Assembly: GCA_036345935.2 (NCBI GenBank)
Contig: JADWOT020000001.1
Location: forward strand, 32,909,014 to 32,973,013
Length of the DNA stretch: 64,000 nt
Source of the DNA: Taenia hydatigena
Taxonomy: Eukaryota; Platyhelminthes; Cestoda; Cyclophyllidea; Taeniidae
Direction: 5' to 3'
The position numbers and the translations under genes were made by a program. Numbering within the stretch: the first letter of the stretch is position 1; each line of letters starts with the position of its first letter. The notes beneath the pieces are model-generated. The model searched no databases, was not told the origin of the DNA, and saw only the letters and a program-made list of their open reading frames with translations. Of the stretch, positions 49,966-60,366 are shown piece after piece.

Positions 49966-52435
49966 TCGTTCAAAAATCTGGTTGATTGGTGAGGATCAAG
50001 CTGCATCTTGAGTTCCCACTTCTCAGTGTCAATTTCTGCACATTTTCATAAACGTAGACGCATTAACACAGTCGCCAGCATCGCAATTACTTCCTGATAT
50101 GGACATCAATCACATCGACAATTGTTCCATTCAGAGGGGTGTCACTGCCTCCTTCACCTCCTTGTCGTAGCTGGCATGATGTGAAGGCTACAATAATGAG
50201 TGTTGTAGCTGCCGAGCAGCGAATTACATTAACTACACAGAAATAATGTTAGTGCAAACATAAATAAACCTCGGCGACATAGCAGCTCTACACTGTCACA
50301 CTTATAGACTCGACACTGTACGCTCTCCTCCGTCTGTTTTTATCCCTCTTCCTCCTTAGACTCCTTATCCGGCTTCTACTACTGCTTGCAAACGGCCACA
50401 TCGTCTTCTCGCCTGCTTCCTCATTTTTGCCTTCACCGCAGTAATACACTCTCTGCTTAACTTTCGCATCCTGTCTTTGTTCACTGTAACCATCTGTTGC
50501 TCAAGTCTTTATTTGCTTGGGCTGCACTTAACGCCTCACATGTCCCAAACACTCACGCGCAGAATGCTCCAGTGATTGGACGCAGCCATGCACGCGCGTG
50601 AAGTTTCAGTCGTCGTTTTTGCTTCTGCGCAAGTTTTTGAGTAAATAAGCAGTTGAACCACCCACCTGACCAATTGACATTGCCAGCGACGTCTCTTCAA
50701 GGCTACTGAGGAGACAAAATCCGCGCACATGGTTTTGTAGGTCTTTGAGGTTGGCGTAGCCATAAGCACAGAAGCATCATTAGTGTCTCCGGCAACAATG
50801 GTAGTGAAGGTAATGGTGGTTGTGGATACTGGGTCGGCGAGGGTGCATCCCTGTCTGGATCGGAATCCTCACGAATGAGGCGCCGAGTAGCGTTGTTGTT
50901 GCGCCTACTACAGCGTCGTTGTCGCGGTGATTAGTAGTGCTGCTGCGAGGAGGATCTGTGGGTGCTTTGTCAATAGCGTCGCCCAATCAGGGCTGTTTGG
51001 CAAGAAGACAGTTTGGGAAACTAACTAGCCTAATTTCGCTATTAGTAAAAAACAGCCACCGAAGCGAATTCGGCGTATTAATACGACAATGGAAAAGATG
51101 TCAGTTGGCATGTGAGGAAGTATACTACGCTTGCTGATTGCAGCAAGACATAGGCCATGCAGTGGAAATGACCACTGACCATGAGGCAGTCCAGATCATT
51201 CAGTTACTTGGTAAGTATGAAAGGCGATTCTAGAGGGTCAATAGACAGCCACTCTCAACCTCAGGGTGTCAAACTAACAATCCACATAGTAGCAGGCCAG
51301 TCAGCTGCCTAGCTCGCATCCTAGTCATCTCACGCATTGCAAAATCACTCTCTAGATGTTGCTCAAACACCAACTAGTCAGAGAGGGACGTCACCTGTTG
51401 TCCAGAGCAAACCGTCTAATTTGTTACACAAAGGCTTTCATTTCTGACGTGTGAACGGTGCTCGTTTGGACATTGCTTAAGCATGCAGACACAACACGGG
51501 AATGTCAGCAGTCGAGAAGTGAGACGCCTTTCTACCTCCCCATCACTGTCACTAACGCTGCAAAGTTTTCCACATTTTCCAGGGCACCGTAGGCTTCCTA
51601 TGTTCTTTACGCACACACCTTTGACCGCTCACTCATTTAAAAATCTTACTAACTCCGCGTTATTAATTTGTTATAATTGCGGCACTTCACAAGGCCTCGC
51701 AAGGATCTGAGAAACAAAACTCACCACGATTAACAGATCCTGAGATGCTGATGTTGTCCTTGTGAGAAAAAACTTGCAAGGCTGTATTCACACCCATCTG
51801 TTGTATCATTATACCAATTTGATCAATTCCTATCAGCTACACATCTTGTTAATCACCTTCCTCCTTTCTCCACTAACTGATGCCAAACCTTTAAACAACA
51901 CTTCCGTGTGGCATCAGCATTGTGAAAAGGCGATGACAATACACGTAAGAAGCAAAGCTACAGCCGCAAATCACACGTTTCCAGTATAAATCACGAGACT
52001 GCTTCTTTGGCTGGTCCAGATCCTTCTCGAACAAGACCTCTTTAGCGACAGCCAGTGCGGTGACCATTGCGTCGCCTTCCACTGCAATATATCCTTCAGA
52101 CAACGCGAATGCCACAGCCTCGCAGAATGGCAGCCCATTCTCCCGATCTCGTAGTGCCCAAAAATTCCTACTAATTCATTTGCCTTCATAGTTACTCAAT
52201 TCTTTAAAATCAAAACATATGTTCTTAGTTACCATCTTCACCTGCTACTTAAATGACTCCTTAGTAGCATATGCTATCCCTAGATCGAACCGCACGATCC
52301 CGGATACAGGTCCAAGTAAGGTTTATAAAATTCGACATCATATTAAAAATTGACTAATTGAAGCTGCTACAAGCCCAACATAGCCTCTTCGTCAATTTGA
52401 GGCCCGCCGATAGCACGAATGGCAGAAATGTCAAC
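49966..52435. other. Module fragments and spacer
   Basis: On the minus strand it holds an E2 fragment (about 50,110-50,210), an E4 copy with stops (50,704-50,985) and an E3 fragment (51,990-52,135: LPFCEAVAFALSEGYIAVEG then DAMVTALAVAKEVLFEKDLD). In the joined copy at 29.7-29.9 kb E2 and E3 sit together, whereas here they are 1.8 kb apart with E4 between them. No complete gene can be assembled from them. Confidence 0.4.
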
Positions 52436-52439
52436 CTCC

Positions 52440-53860
52440 ATCCATAATGTGCACTCCCGTCCACCGCAGAAAGTCGGTCCAGCTGGATAGCCACATTCAT
52501 CTTCTGCGGAAGTCAGCCCTCGCCTTGAGTAAAAATAAACATCTGCACACTGAGATTGTCGGGTAAGGTGACGAAGCGGCAGGAACGAAGCGCCGTTGTC
52601 CATTCACCAAACGGATCAGTGGTCGCAGTCAGTCAGTACCTCCTAGCACCGACCTTGGACATCGATGTCGATTTTCAGGTACATCCTCAAAGGTGTCTTC
52701 AACTTTTGCAATTCCATCTTGCCTTTGGCATGGACAGCAATCTTGTTCGTGTTTGTTGCCGCGTCCACTGAATTCGACAGGCAGAGAATCGTCTCTATTT
52801 GTTCTTTCTATTAAGCCTGTTGGGTAGAGAACGGAACATGGATTGTTGAACCCAAAGTACAACGAGGATTGCAATCAGAGCGGATGGTTGAATGGACCAC
52901 TGGGTGAGATGGTTGTTGGAGCAGTTTCGTTGGATAGAATCAGGTAGAAGAGAGAAAAACGCAATGATATTTGATCATGCGAGTAACATGCGAATGGATG
53001 GATGGATGGATGGATGAGCCAGTGGAGGAATACATACTTTGTGAGCGATAGGAACGCTTTGTCAGTGCATGAAATCAGCCAAGATAAATGGGTTCAGATG
53101 CTGATATTTACTCTGGGCAAGAGCTGGCTTCCGCGGAAATTGATGGCGGTTAGACCTTTCTGCTCTCCGTATTGTCAGTGGATTTCAACCGGGCGAGGAA
53201 AATTGATGTTTCTTATTATGCCTTGAGTTTCTTTGATTCGTACAAGCTTTAATTGGTTGCCTTTCAAAAAACGTCGCAACGAATTTGACATAACCTCTTC
53301 CTACTTAGCCATTTCAGGACTAGTAGCTTGAATACAGGTAGGCGGCATTCTCCATTACTAGTTGCATAAGCAACGAGGTGGCTTGGTGAGGATGAAGGAC
53401 GCTGAGAGAAGGCCTGGCCACATCACTGCTTCGCTGTCGCCTCTATGGTAGGTGCTGCTGTAAGAAGGCAGAGATGCATGCACAGTTGCCGATTCGCTGA
53501 TCAGAACGGCCAGATTTACCACCACCACAGCCACTTCGCCACATCGGCACATTCACCATGTATATGCTGGACTAAGTAGTTCTCAATGTTAGACGAGGAG
53601 CCTTTGGCGAACACGCTTCTCCATATGGAACTGTCGTCATCTGTTTTCAAGGAAAAAAGGACTCGCTCTGCCTGCTCTCACTCTTCCGTTTTGAAAGGAA
53701 GAGAGTCCAGTCAGTCACACATTTCAATGCACCTGTTAGAGGACGAGAATAAACAAAAGACCACAATTTAGCTGCTTCATTTGCAAGCAGCGCAAGCCTT
53801 ACTGCTTTACACTTAATGCATTTTGGTGACAACTCTCTAGCCACAGGTACTGTGGAGAAT
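52440..53860 (-). repeat. Composite repeat unit, copy C6 (minus)
   Basis: Read on the minus strand it holds S1 (about 53,620-53,330), E6 antisense (about 53,230-53,060), a 450-bp spacer, and E6 sense (about 52,600-52,440: DNLSVQMFIFTQGEG, then a stop, then LPQKMNVAIQLDR and SAVDG). At the outer end it jumps from 'cttactgc' to 'ctctagccacaggtac', lacking about 430 bp present in C1 and C5. S2 is not recognised. Confidence 0.6.
52994..53016. repeat. (ATGG)n microsatellite
   Basis: Five to six tandem ATGG units inside the spacer of composite copy C6. Confidence 0.95.
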
Positions 53861-54147
53861 TTGGGTAAGGTTTCTCCTCAGGGGCCAAATACAGTCTTAG
53901 TAGTCCCTGCTTATTCTCGCTTATTAGCTGATAGTGACGTGACGTTAGAAAATGATGCGCCGGTGAACTGGCTGATCAAGACAACCGAGTGACGTGTGCA
54001 ACAGACAGAGATAGCGGTGATACAGCAGAAACACTGTGCCTAGTCTCCTGCACTCTACCTTGTCCATCACGCCACCAAAGACGGAGACAGTCATTTGCAT
54101 GCACACAATCCACGCGCTTTAAGGAAAGGATAGTCAAGTGGGGGGAG

Positions 54148-54375
54148 ATGAACGCCAAAGTTTATCTCGCGCTCATTGTTCTTTACTCGCTTGGAGCGAG
54201 GACAGCTAGGGCATATTGCCGAAGCTGCGGGCATCCTCAAATTTGGTACAATTTTTCTTTTTTTTTGGTCGAGAGGTTGCTTGTGCTTAAAGACCCTTTT
54301 GCAGACACCGTTTGCATCGCCGTCTCCTCAGCTATCAATCCTCTCATGTCGATGCACTCAATCCTCAGCTTATAG
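54148..54375 (+). CDS. Possible first exon with signal peptide
   Basis: A Met codon at 54,148 opens MNAKVYLALIVLYSLGARTA followed by RAYCRSCGHPQIWYN. That is a textbook hydrophobic leader with a likely cleavage region before a cysteine-bearing start. The frame upstream is also open, from 53,989. Downstream it passes a T-rich run at 54,250-54,266 and ends at a TAG at 54,373-54,375. I cannot place a confident donor or find a second exon, and no promoter element is clear. It could be the start of a small secreted protein or a chance hydrophobic frame. Confidence 0.25.
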   Translation: MNAKVYLALIVLYSLGARTARAYCRSCGHPQIWYNFSFFLVERLLVLKDPFADTVCIAVSSAINPLMSMHSILSL

Positions 54376-54559
54376 ATTCAGACTTTAGTTTCTGTGCGAC
54401 ACGGCATTTGGGTTCTAGCAATCGTCGCTACGAAAAGGACAAATTCTCTTCATGTGGTTGAGTGGATATTCCTCCCAGTTAGATTCAATGCGGTCGGAGC
54501 TTAGTCGTGCTGGAACTTCCATCGCTATCGGATTTCATTTATGTCTTAAATACTTAGAG

Positions 54560-55395
54560 CAATGCCGTACTCCACTTGTCATTGCCTCTTCGACTTGACA
54601 CCTCTAACAGCGAGCGTGATCCATTTGACGTGTTGGTCCGCACTTTGAATCATCGTTGCCAACCTCGACGTGAGGACATCACTGCAGACATTTGTACTTG
54701 CAATCGTTATATACTGCAGCTCCCTCGTTGACTAGCAAACCAGTTTTCGTCATTTTGGCTGCAGGTACTGCCAAGATGTGCCAATTCTCACTCACTGATA
54801 ATTTTGCGAACCACAAATGCTTACATCATTACCTTTTGCCCGATGTTGCTCAAGTGGTTAGCACAAATTAGGACCTGATGTGACAAAAGGCTTTGCTTAA
54901 ATCAAACTATTTTGCCATAGTGCAAGGGAATTGGAATAAGAGAAACGCCCTCTACTACTCCTCTTAACTCTGAGTTGAAATATGGCCACCGAACCATTTG
55001 CTAATGTTGACAAATCGGAAACTATTTCGGTGCATCAGAACATTTGTACCACATGTGCTTGCCAAAATAGTCCTTAATGTTTGACGAGAAGCTGCCTGCT
55101 CTAAATCCATTTGTTGGGGGAAAAAAACCTCTAAAGTAAAATTATGGAGGAATGGTCCTTTGTGATCGGATACCTTTAAGTACGGGCTTGGAGGCGTAAA
55201 CGAACAAGCAAATCCATCGAAATGTGTGACAGACTCGACTTTCATTCCCTTAGAAAGGGTAGAGTGAGAGCGGGCAACAAGCAGACTTCATTTGTACTGA
55301 CGCAGCTTGATAGACCGATTATCGTCACACAAAAGAATCCGGACAGTTCCATTTGTCTTTCAATGCCATTTTCACAGACATAGGGCACATTGGAC
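54560..55395 (-). repeat. Inverted-repeat arm, right
   Basis: Partner of 34,130-34,960. It keeps 'cattcccttagaaagggta', the frame KVESVTHFDGFAC and the segment homologous to the short hairpin flank (54,650-54,720). Confidence 0.7.
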
Positions 55396-56988
55396 AGGAT
55401 GTTAACTTTAGGCAAACGCTCAAAAGAAAAGTTGCTTACGCATTAGATCTGACCCAATATACTAAAACAATCATGCGGAATGAACGCATGCACCTAGAGC
55501 CTATACTTCCTATACGGCAAACCAGCTCGAATCGTATTCGTTTCCTCTTGTTTCCCACTGCTTGTCCTAAGGCATCGCTTCTCCTGAGATAGCTCCGTAC
55601 CCGTACGAGGCAACGACTACCTTAGGCTCAGCCTTATTCCCCTTGCACACCGCTTTCTGTCTATACCATGCTGACGCCATTCTCAACCTCACTTCAAAAG
55701 TTTGCTGGATTACCGCGATGACTGATGCGAGTAAGGTCTTCTCGGACGATAAGTAGAAGAACAAGGAATTAAGAGGCTTAGGATGAAAAGGTGGTGATTG
55801 CTGCCACTGCAGTACTATTCGCCTTCATACTGCATCTTCAACCCAAATTGTCAGCTACGTTTGGTCAAATAGGGGACCCCGTGGTTAGAGTGACCCAATC
55901 GAAGCCACCACACGAATGCACTCAGTACAGGACTCAACGCACTTCGTCAGAAAGTCTGCTTTAATAGCAAAATGACTTGTAATCTTATGCCCTCTAGCAT
56001 GAGTTCACAAGCATTCAGTGGATTGACCTGCGGTCTCGATGGCAAACGCTCCAAATTCAGCTCCACTATAACAGAGGAGAGGTGAGAGGGAGGAGAAGGC
56101 AGTAGTGGGAGAGAGAAAGAAAACAATTGAATGAGAAATCATTTTAATAAAAGTCACTGATTACGCAGAACGCTCTGCAGTTCCTCAAATGCAGCATCAC
56201 CCTTACCTTAAAAGTCATAATGAAAGAACCAACTTCAACATTTCCGAGATCTCCACTTAACCCACATTGTTCAGTCTACCACCGCCTTGGCTCTAAATCA
56301 ACTTTCCCACCCTCACTAACAACACCATCCTCCACTACAGCAGAAACTCTTTCATTCCAACTCCTCCAATCAACCCCTTTCAGCGTCATGCGTGCGCATG
56401 CACAATTCGTTGGGGGAGTGAACTGCTGAGTGCAAAACAATTCAAAGAAAAGAGATTCCAATCAATCGGTCGATGGACCGCACCTCTGTGCCTTCGGAAA
56501 GCAAACACCTATCAACGCTTGTGAACATCGTCATCATGAGGGGAAAGGTCACATTCTTACTAGTTTTCGCCCCATCAAACCCTCCATCAACCATCAGTTG
56601 ACTCTTTCAGCAAATCCCCTCCAACCTCGTATTTGACACGCCTGACTAATTGCAGAAGAAGACTGCTTCACGACCACCTCACTACTCCCAGTAGCATCCC
56701 GAGTGCACGCATCTGCTCCTTTCATCAACTAATCGACCTTACATTCCGCATCCATCTACCCAACCCCACCACAACTCACATTTATTTCGGTTGAAGGGTT
56801 CGTGATTAAGACTGGAATCGCCCACCGGAATAAAACTTCCCAGAAGCAAATTGATATTAAATTAGCTTGTGGGTTGCCGCCAAGTGCGACGTCTTATCTG
56901 GACAGCCTAATCGAGTGCGTGGATGTGAATGTTGAAGCAGTAAGAGAAACAGGACATCTACGTGACGAGTCGACACAGTAGGTCCCTT
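55396..56988. other. Spacer, nothing supported
   Basis: The minus-strand frame 55,567-55,764 reads ASVIAVIQQTFEVRLRMASA and has a faintly IQ-like look. It lacks the Arg-Gly core of an IQ motif, so I do not call it. The 56.2-56.8 kb stretch is CA- and CT-rich with no exon signal. Confidence 0.4.
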
Positions 56989-57075
56989 CTACACTAGTGC
57001 GGTTGATGGCGCTGCAGAAGCGGTTTCACCTTCGACCTCACTGGCGGTCGGGAAAGCGCAGCAGACCAAAGACAT

Positions 57076-57762
57076 TTAAACAAAGGAGAAAAAACTCTCC
57101 ACTTCACTCGCACAATCAGAGGGCAAGATAATGTGGGACGGCAGCACCTCACAGAGGATGGCCACAAGGGCCGATGATTTACTTTAAAATAACAATCAGA
57201 AAACCTATTTGACCAAACAATCACATTCTTGCTTAAGGTGAGTCCAAAACGCCAACTTTCCATAAGCACATAAGTAGAAAGGTGCAGCTGATAACTTACA
57301 CCACACGTGGACCATCTTGGAAGTCCACGGCGAGATTTATGACGGCGAAATCGAACTCATCGAGAGGTTTTTGGACATCACAAAGATCTGCGCCAAGGGC
57401 GGCTAAACTGCGAACCAAATTTGTCTCCCGTGAGAGGTAGACGCAGCCGAGACTTCGGCACACTTCCACTCAAGACTACAATGTGCGTAACTGTCACCTA
57501 CTGACATCGGGTTCGATTAGACTCATGCGAAGACCTAAGATCATGCGCGTAAACACCATTCAAGGCGCCAGTGACTATGAAATGTCCAGTGTATCAAGCT
57601 GGTGCACGTATGCACACGCCACTTAATCGATGATGTTCGAAAGTGGACAAGTGATGCGCCTCTCAGTCACCTGCGTGTGGACTTTTGAGCCAACTGCCAG
57701 ACTGTGGAAGCACGCGTCGTAATGCAGTAGAACCAGTCAGAAAATGCATCTACTTTACTCTC
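57076..57762 (-). pseudogene. ASPM/abnormal-spindle-like exons, truncated
   Basis: Three minus-strand pieces with splice-like ends. Piece 1 (57,671-57,762; acceptor tttacag, donor cag-gtgact) reads KVDAFSDWFYCITTRAS. Piece 2 (57,300-57,462; donor gtaagt) reads YLSRETNLVRSLAALGA, then DVQKPLDEFDFAVINLAVDF and QDGPR. This matches the start of the first calponin-homology domain of ASPM/Asp proteins, which organise spindle poles and bind microtubules. Piece 3 (57,076-57,181) joins in phase and reads SSALVAILCEVLPSHIILPS before a TAA. About 200 residues expected between pieces 1 and 2, and the rest of the domain, calmodulin-binding IQ repeats and C-terminus, are not found. The same frame resumes after the stop (57,075-56,989). 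A pseudogene or a truncated paralogue fits best. The family call for piece 2 is firm, and pieces 1 and 3 are weaker. Confidence 0.6.
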
Positions 57763-58106
57763 CTGTAAATGACTACCCCCTGCCGACACGGAGGGACACC
57801 ACGAAACCACCCAAGTGACACGCCACAGCGTACAAGCCACATCCCACCCCAACCCCAATCCCGATAGTAATTAGTCCAGATGAGGTCGGAAACCGCATCA
57901 GCTTCCTACCCTAGATGCTTCCTACACCGTCCTTCCCAATCCCTCCTTTTCAACTCCTTTTCCATCCATTCTCACTCCTCAGGCTAAGTCGCGATAGTAG
58001 TGGGAGGAGCACGACAGCCGCTCCCCAGCCCCCTCCCGTCGTCCCCCCAAATAGTTTGCGCCCAACACACCTAAGAGCGGAGACCTACCCACTTACCGCC
58101 TCTGAG

Positions 58107-58667
58107 CTGATGCACCACTATTCATCACCTATACAGTCAGCAACAAATTAACCTCCACCCTTCCACCGCAAAAACATTTCCGCACCTGCGGAAACAAAAT
58201 ATGCCGCAGTTGCCACCAGTGAACTCTGGCCCATAGCGCTTCCATTCGTTGTCGTTGTCGTCGTCGTAAAAGGACGTCTCCTTCACTCTTTCACACACCC
58301 GCGGCAGAGCTCCCCTAGCCTTTCCCCTCCTTCTCCACCACCCACCCACTTAATCATCCAGCTACCCATACCCGCGAAGACAAACATACGGAGGCACCAC
58401 TACTCATCACCTTTACAGTCAGCAACAAATTTATCTCCATCCCCCCACAGGAATAACATTTCCGTACCTGCAAAAGCAAAATATGCCGCAGTTGCCTCCA
58501 CTAAGCTCTGGCCCATAACGCTTCTACTCGACGTCGTTGTCGTCGTCAATAGAGAGCGTCTCCTTCACTCTTTCACACACCCACTGCGCAGCTCTCCCAG
58601 CCTTTCCCTTCCTTCTCCGCCACCCAGCAACCCATGCCCGCTAAGACAAACATGTGGAGACACAATG
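58107..58667. repeat. Tandem duplication of a 285-bp unit
   Basis: Unit 1 (about 58,107-58,393) and unit 2 (about 58,396-58,667) share 'tacagtcagcaacaaatt', 'aaatatgccgcagttgcc', 'gctctggcccata' and 'ctccttcactctttcacaca'. Both contain a GTC-rich microsatellite core. It lies between the ASPM-like pieces and their possible upstream exons, and no coding frame spans it. Confidence 0.85.
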
Positions 58668-59517
58668 GCAGTAGTAGACCCTGTCGTCCATGCCAACGCT
58701 CGCATCGCACATCGATTCCATTGCTGCACACAAAAGGGGACAGCAACAACCCATTAAGCACAATCCAATCTTACCTGAGAAATATGTGAAGTGATAGCGA
58801 AGGCGAGATTCGCACTCATTGTTGCTGTAGCTTCTTCCTCTTCAGTGTCTATTCCAACACAAAATCGGACAAAAAAATGCACAATAACATTAATAAATAT
58901 CGTGAATACTTATTAGCAAGAAAATAATAATGGCTAGTTGTCATATCCTTAGCAACGTTAGAGCTCCTCCCAACAAAATCTATCGTTACTAGAAAACAGA
59001 CAAATTACAAGTCGCCGAAACAATCTTATCGCTTCAAGTGCCATACAGCGAAAGGTGTGCGTGAGTAGGCATCGTAGTTGGAAAACAAAACGTCCTAACA
59101 GCAATATTATGAGACTTTTGCGTTTACTTTACCAAACTTACAAGTCCCTTCATCAAATTGGACCTCACTCATCAAAACTCATCCTTACTAAAACAACAAA
59201 CTCCTTGAAAACAGCCAAAGCAATCGTACTCAATCCAAAGAAGTGTTTTGCAGTAAAAAACCAACGCGATTAAGCAATGCACACGCAACTGCAATTCCTT
59301 CACACTCTCCTCTCTTTCCCTTATTCTCCCCCTTCCTCCACTCACTCATTCACACTTTTCCTCCCTCAATACACCTTTTGCCTTTGCAGTGGAGAAGACG
59401 CCTTCGTAACAACATCCGACGTGTGCTGCGCTCACTTTCTTCTTGTTGTCCCTGTTATTGTTGTCGCCGTTGATGCTGTTGATGTAACTGTTGCTGTTAT
59501 CGTTTCGGGTTGATTGA

Positions 59518-59626
59518 CCTGTAAATGCGATGTATTTGTACATGCTTGATTGAAATAGATGATGCCTTTTTGCGCCACTAACACATCGTCCAGGCCTTGG
59601 GACAGTGGGAAGACGGACACTCCTCA
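59518..59626 (-). CDS. Candidate exon, possible 5' part of the ASPM-like gene
   Basis: The minus-strand segment ends at a donor, 'tttacag' followed by 'gtcaat'. Two frames are open: SVFPLSQGLDDVLVAQKGII then YFNQACTNTSHLQ (more protein-like), and VRLPTVPRPGRCVSGAKRHH. I cannot choose between them. The acceptor is uncertain because several AG sites lie between 59,627 and 59,660. After the donor the sequence becomes a Thr-coding ACA-rich stretch. Strand and position fit a gene running left towards 57 kb, but the link is inference. Confidence 0.3.
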
Positions 59627-59675
59627 TCGCCAAACGCCGACGTCATGTTTGCTGCCATCTGAAAACGCAGCTTAC

Positions 59676-59746
59676 ACCCCACCAACTAACAAGAGGTTAG
59701 GCGTGATTTTGTACAAGTGTTCATCTTTTGTGAAGGTGAACGACAC
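59676..59746 (-). CDS. Candidate exon, possible ASH-domain piece
   Basis: The acceptor 'cttgcag' opens VSFTFTKDEHLYKITPNLLL then VGG, closing at a 'gtaagc' donor in phase 2. The ending LLLVGG resembles the last strand of the ASPM/SPD-2/Hydin (ASH) beta-sandwich found at the N-terminus of ASPM. That would suit the order on the minus strand, with calponin-homology pieces about 2 kb downstream. The similarity is short and judged by eye, so treat it as a hint. Confidence 0.35.
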
Positions 59747-60251
59747 CTGCAAGACATTGTGAGTAAGGTCAGTCCATTACTCCAATTGAGCCACGCGTCT
59801 ATCCGTTTAGAATTAGAACTTTGCTACAAAACGTGCTTGAAGTAAATTGACGTACACAAATAATTGACAAAATGACATTCCTCGCTGTCGTTTGAACCAC
59901 CTTTACGACTTGTTGGCAAACCTTACAGCATCACTATTATGCATTTAAATTACTCATATACAAATGTTAAGAACTTTCTCATTTAGCGCACTTTGTAAAT
60001 TGCCATTAGTACATTCGCTACTCAAATTACACGCAAAAGTCAAAACCGTTGGTATTTGTCGTAATTATGGTTCCATCAAAATTACATAAAAATTTAAAGT
60101 TCGTTTGTTTTACCGGACGAGCTTTGAACTGATTAGCCAGATTTGTGTGCGGCTTGAGTAGTTTGCACGTGTTTTCGTGGATAGATTTTCTGAATTAATG
60201 CGCTTTTATCTGCTGCCAAAAGTTGAAAAGCCAGTTAGTGTTAAGTATCTT

Positions 60252-60257
60252 TTTATT
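60252..60257 (-). terminator. Polyadenylation signal AATAAA
   Basis: The minus-strand AATAAA lies 110 nt downstream of the stop codon at 60,367-60,369. That distance suits the 3' end of the membrane-protein gene. Confidence 0.55.
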
Positions 60258-60366
60258 ATTTTTAGTTAGCTAGTTGTTGTAAGGTACTTTAAATGTCGAT
60301 TTGTTTCCTTTATACACATACTTGTTAGAGTAGACGCAAATGCCTCTTAATGTGGCTATTGACGGT

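Noticed and set aside
55567..55764. IQ-like frame that might be the C-terminal part of the ASPM-like gene
   Set aside because: It lacks the Arg-Gly core of an IQ motif and its acceptor is poor.
59277..59513. Plus-strand frame with a hydrophobic end (VVPVIVVAVDAVDVTVAVIV)
   Set aside because: It is a by-product of a GTT/GCT-rich near-repeat whose other strand encodes a Thr-rich run. Composition, not function, explains it.
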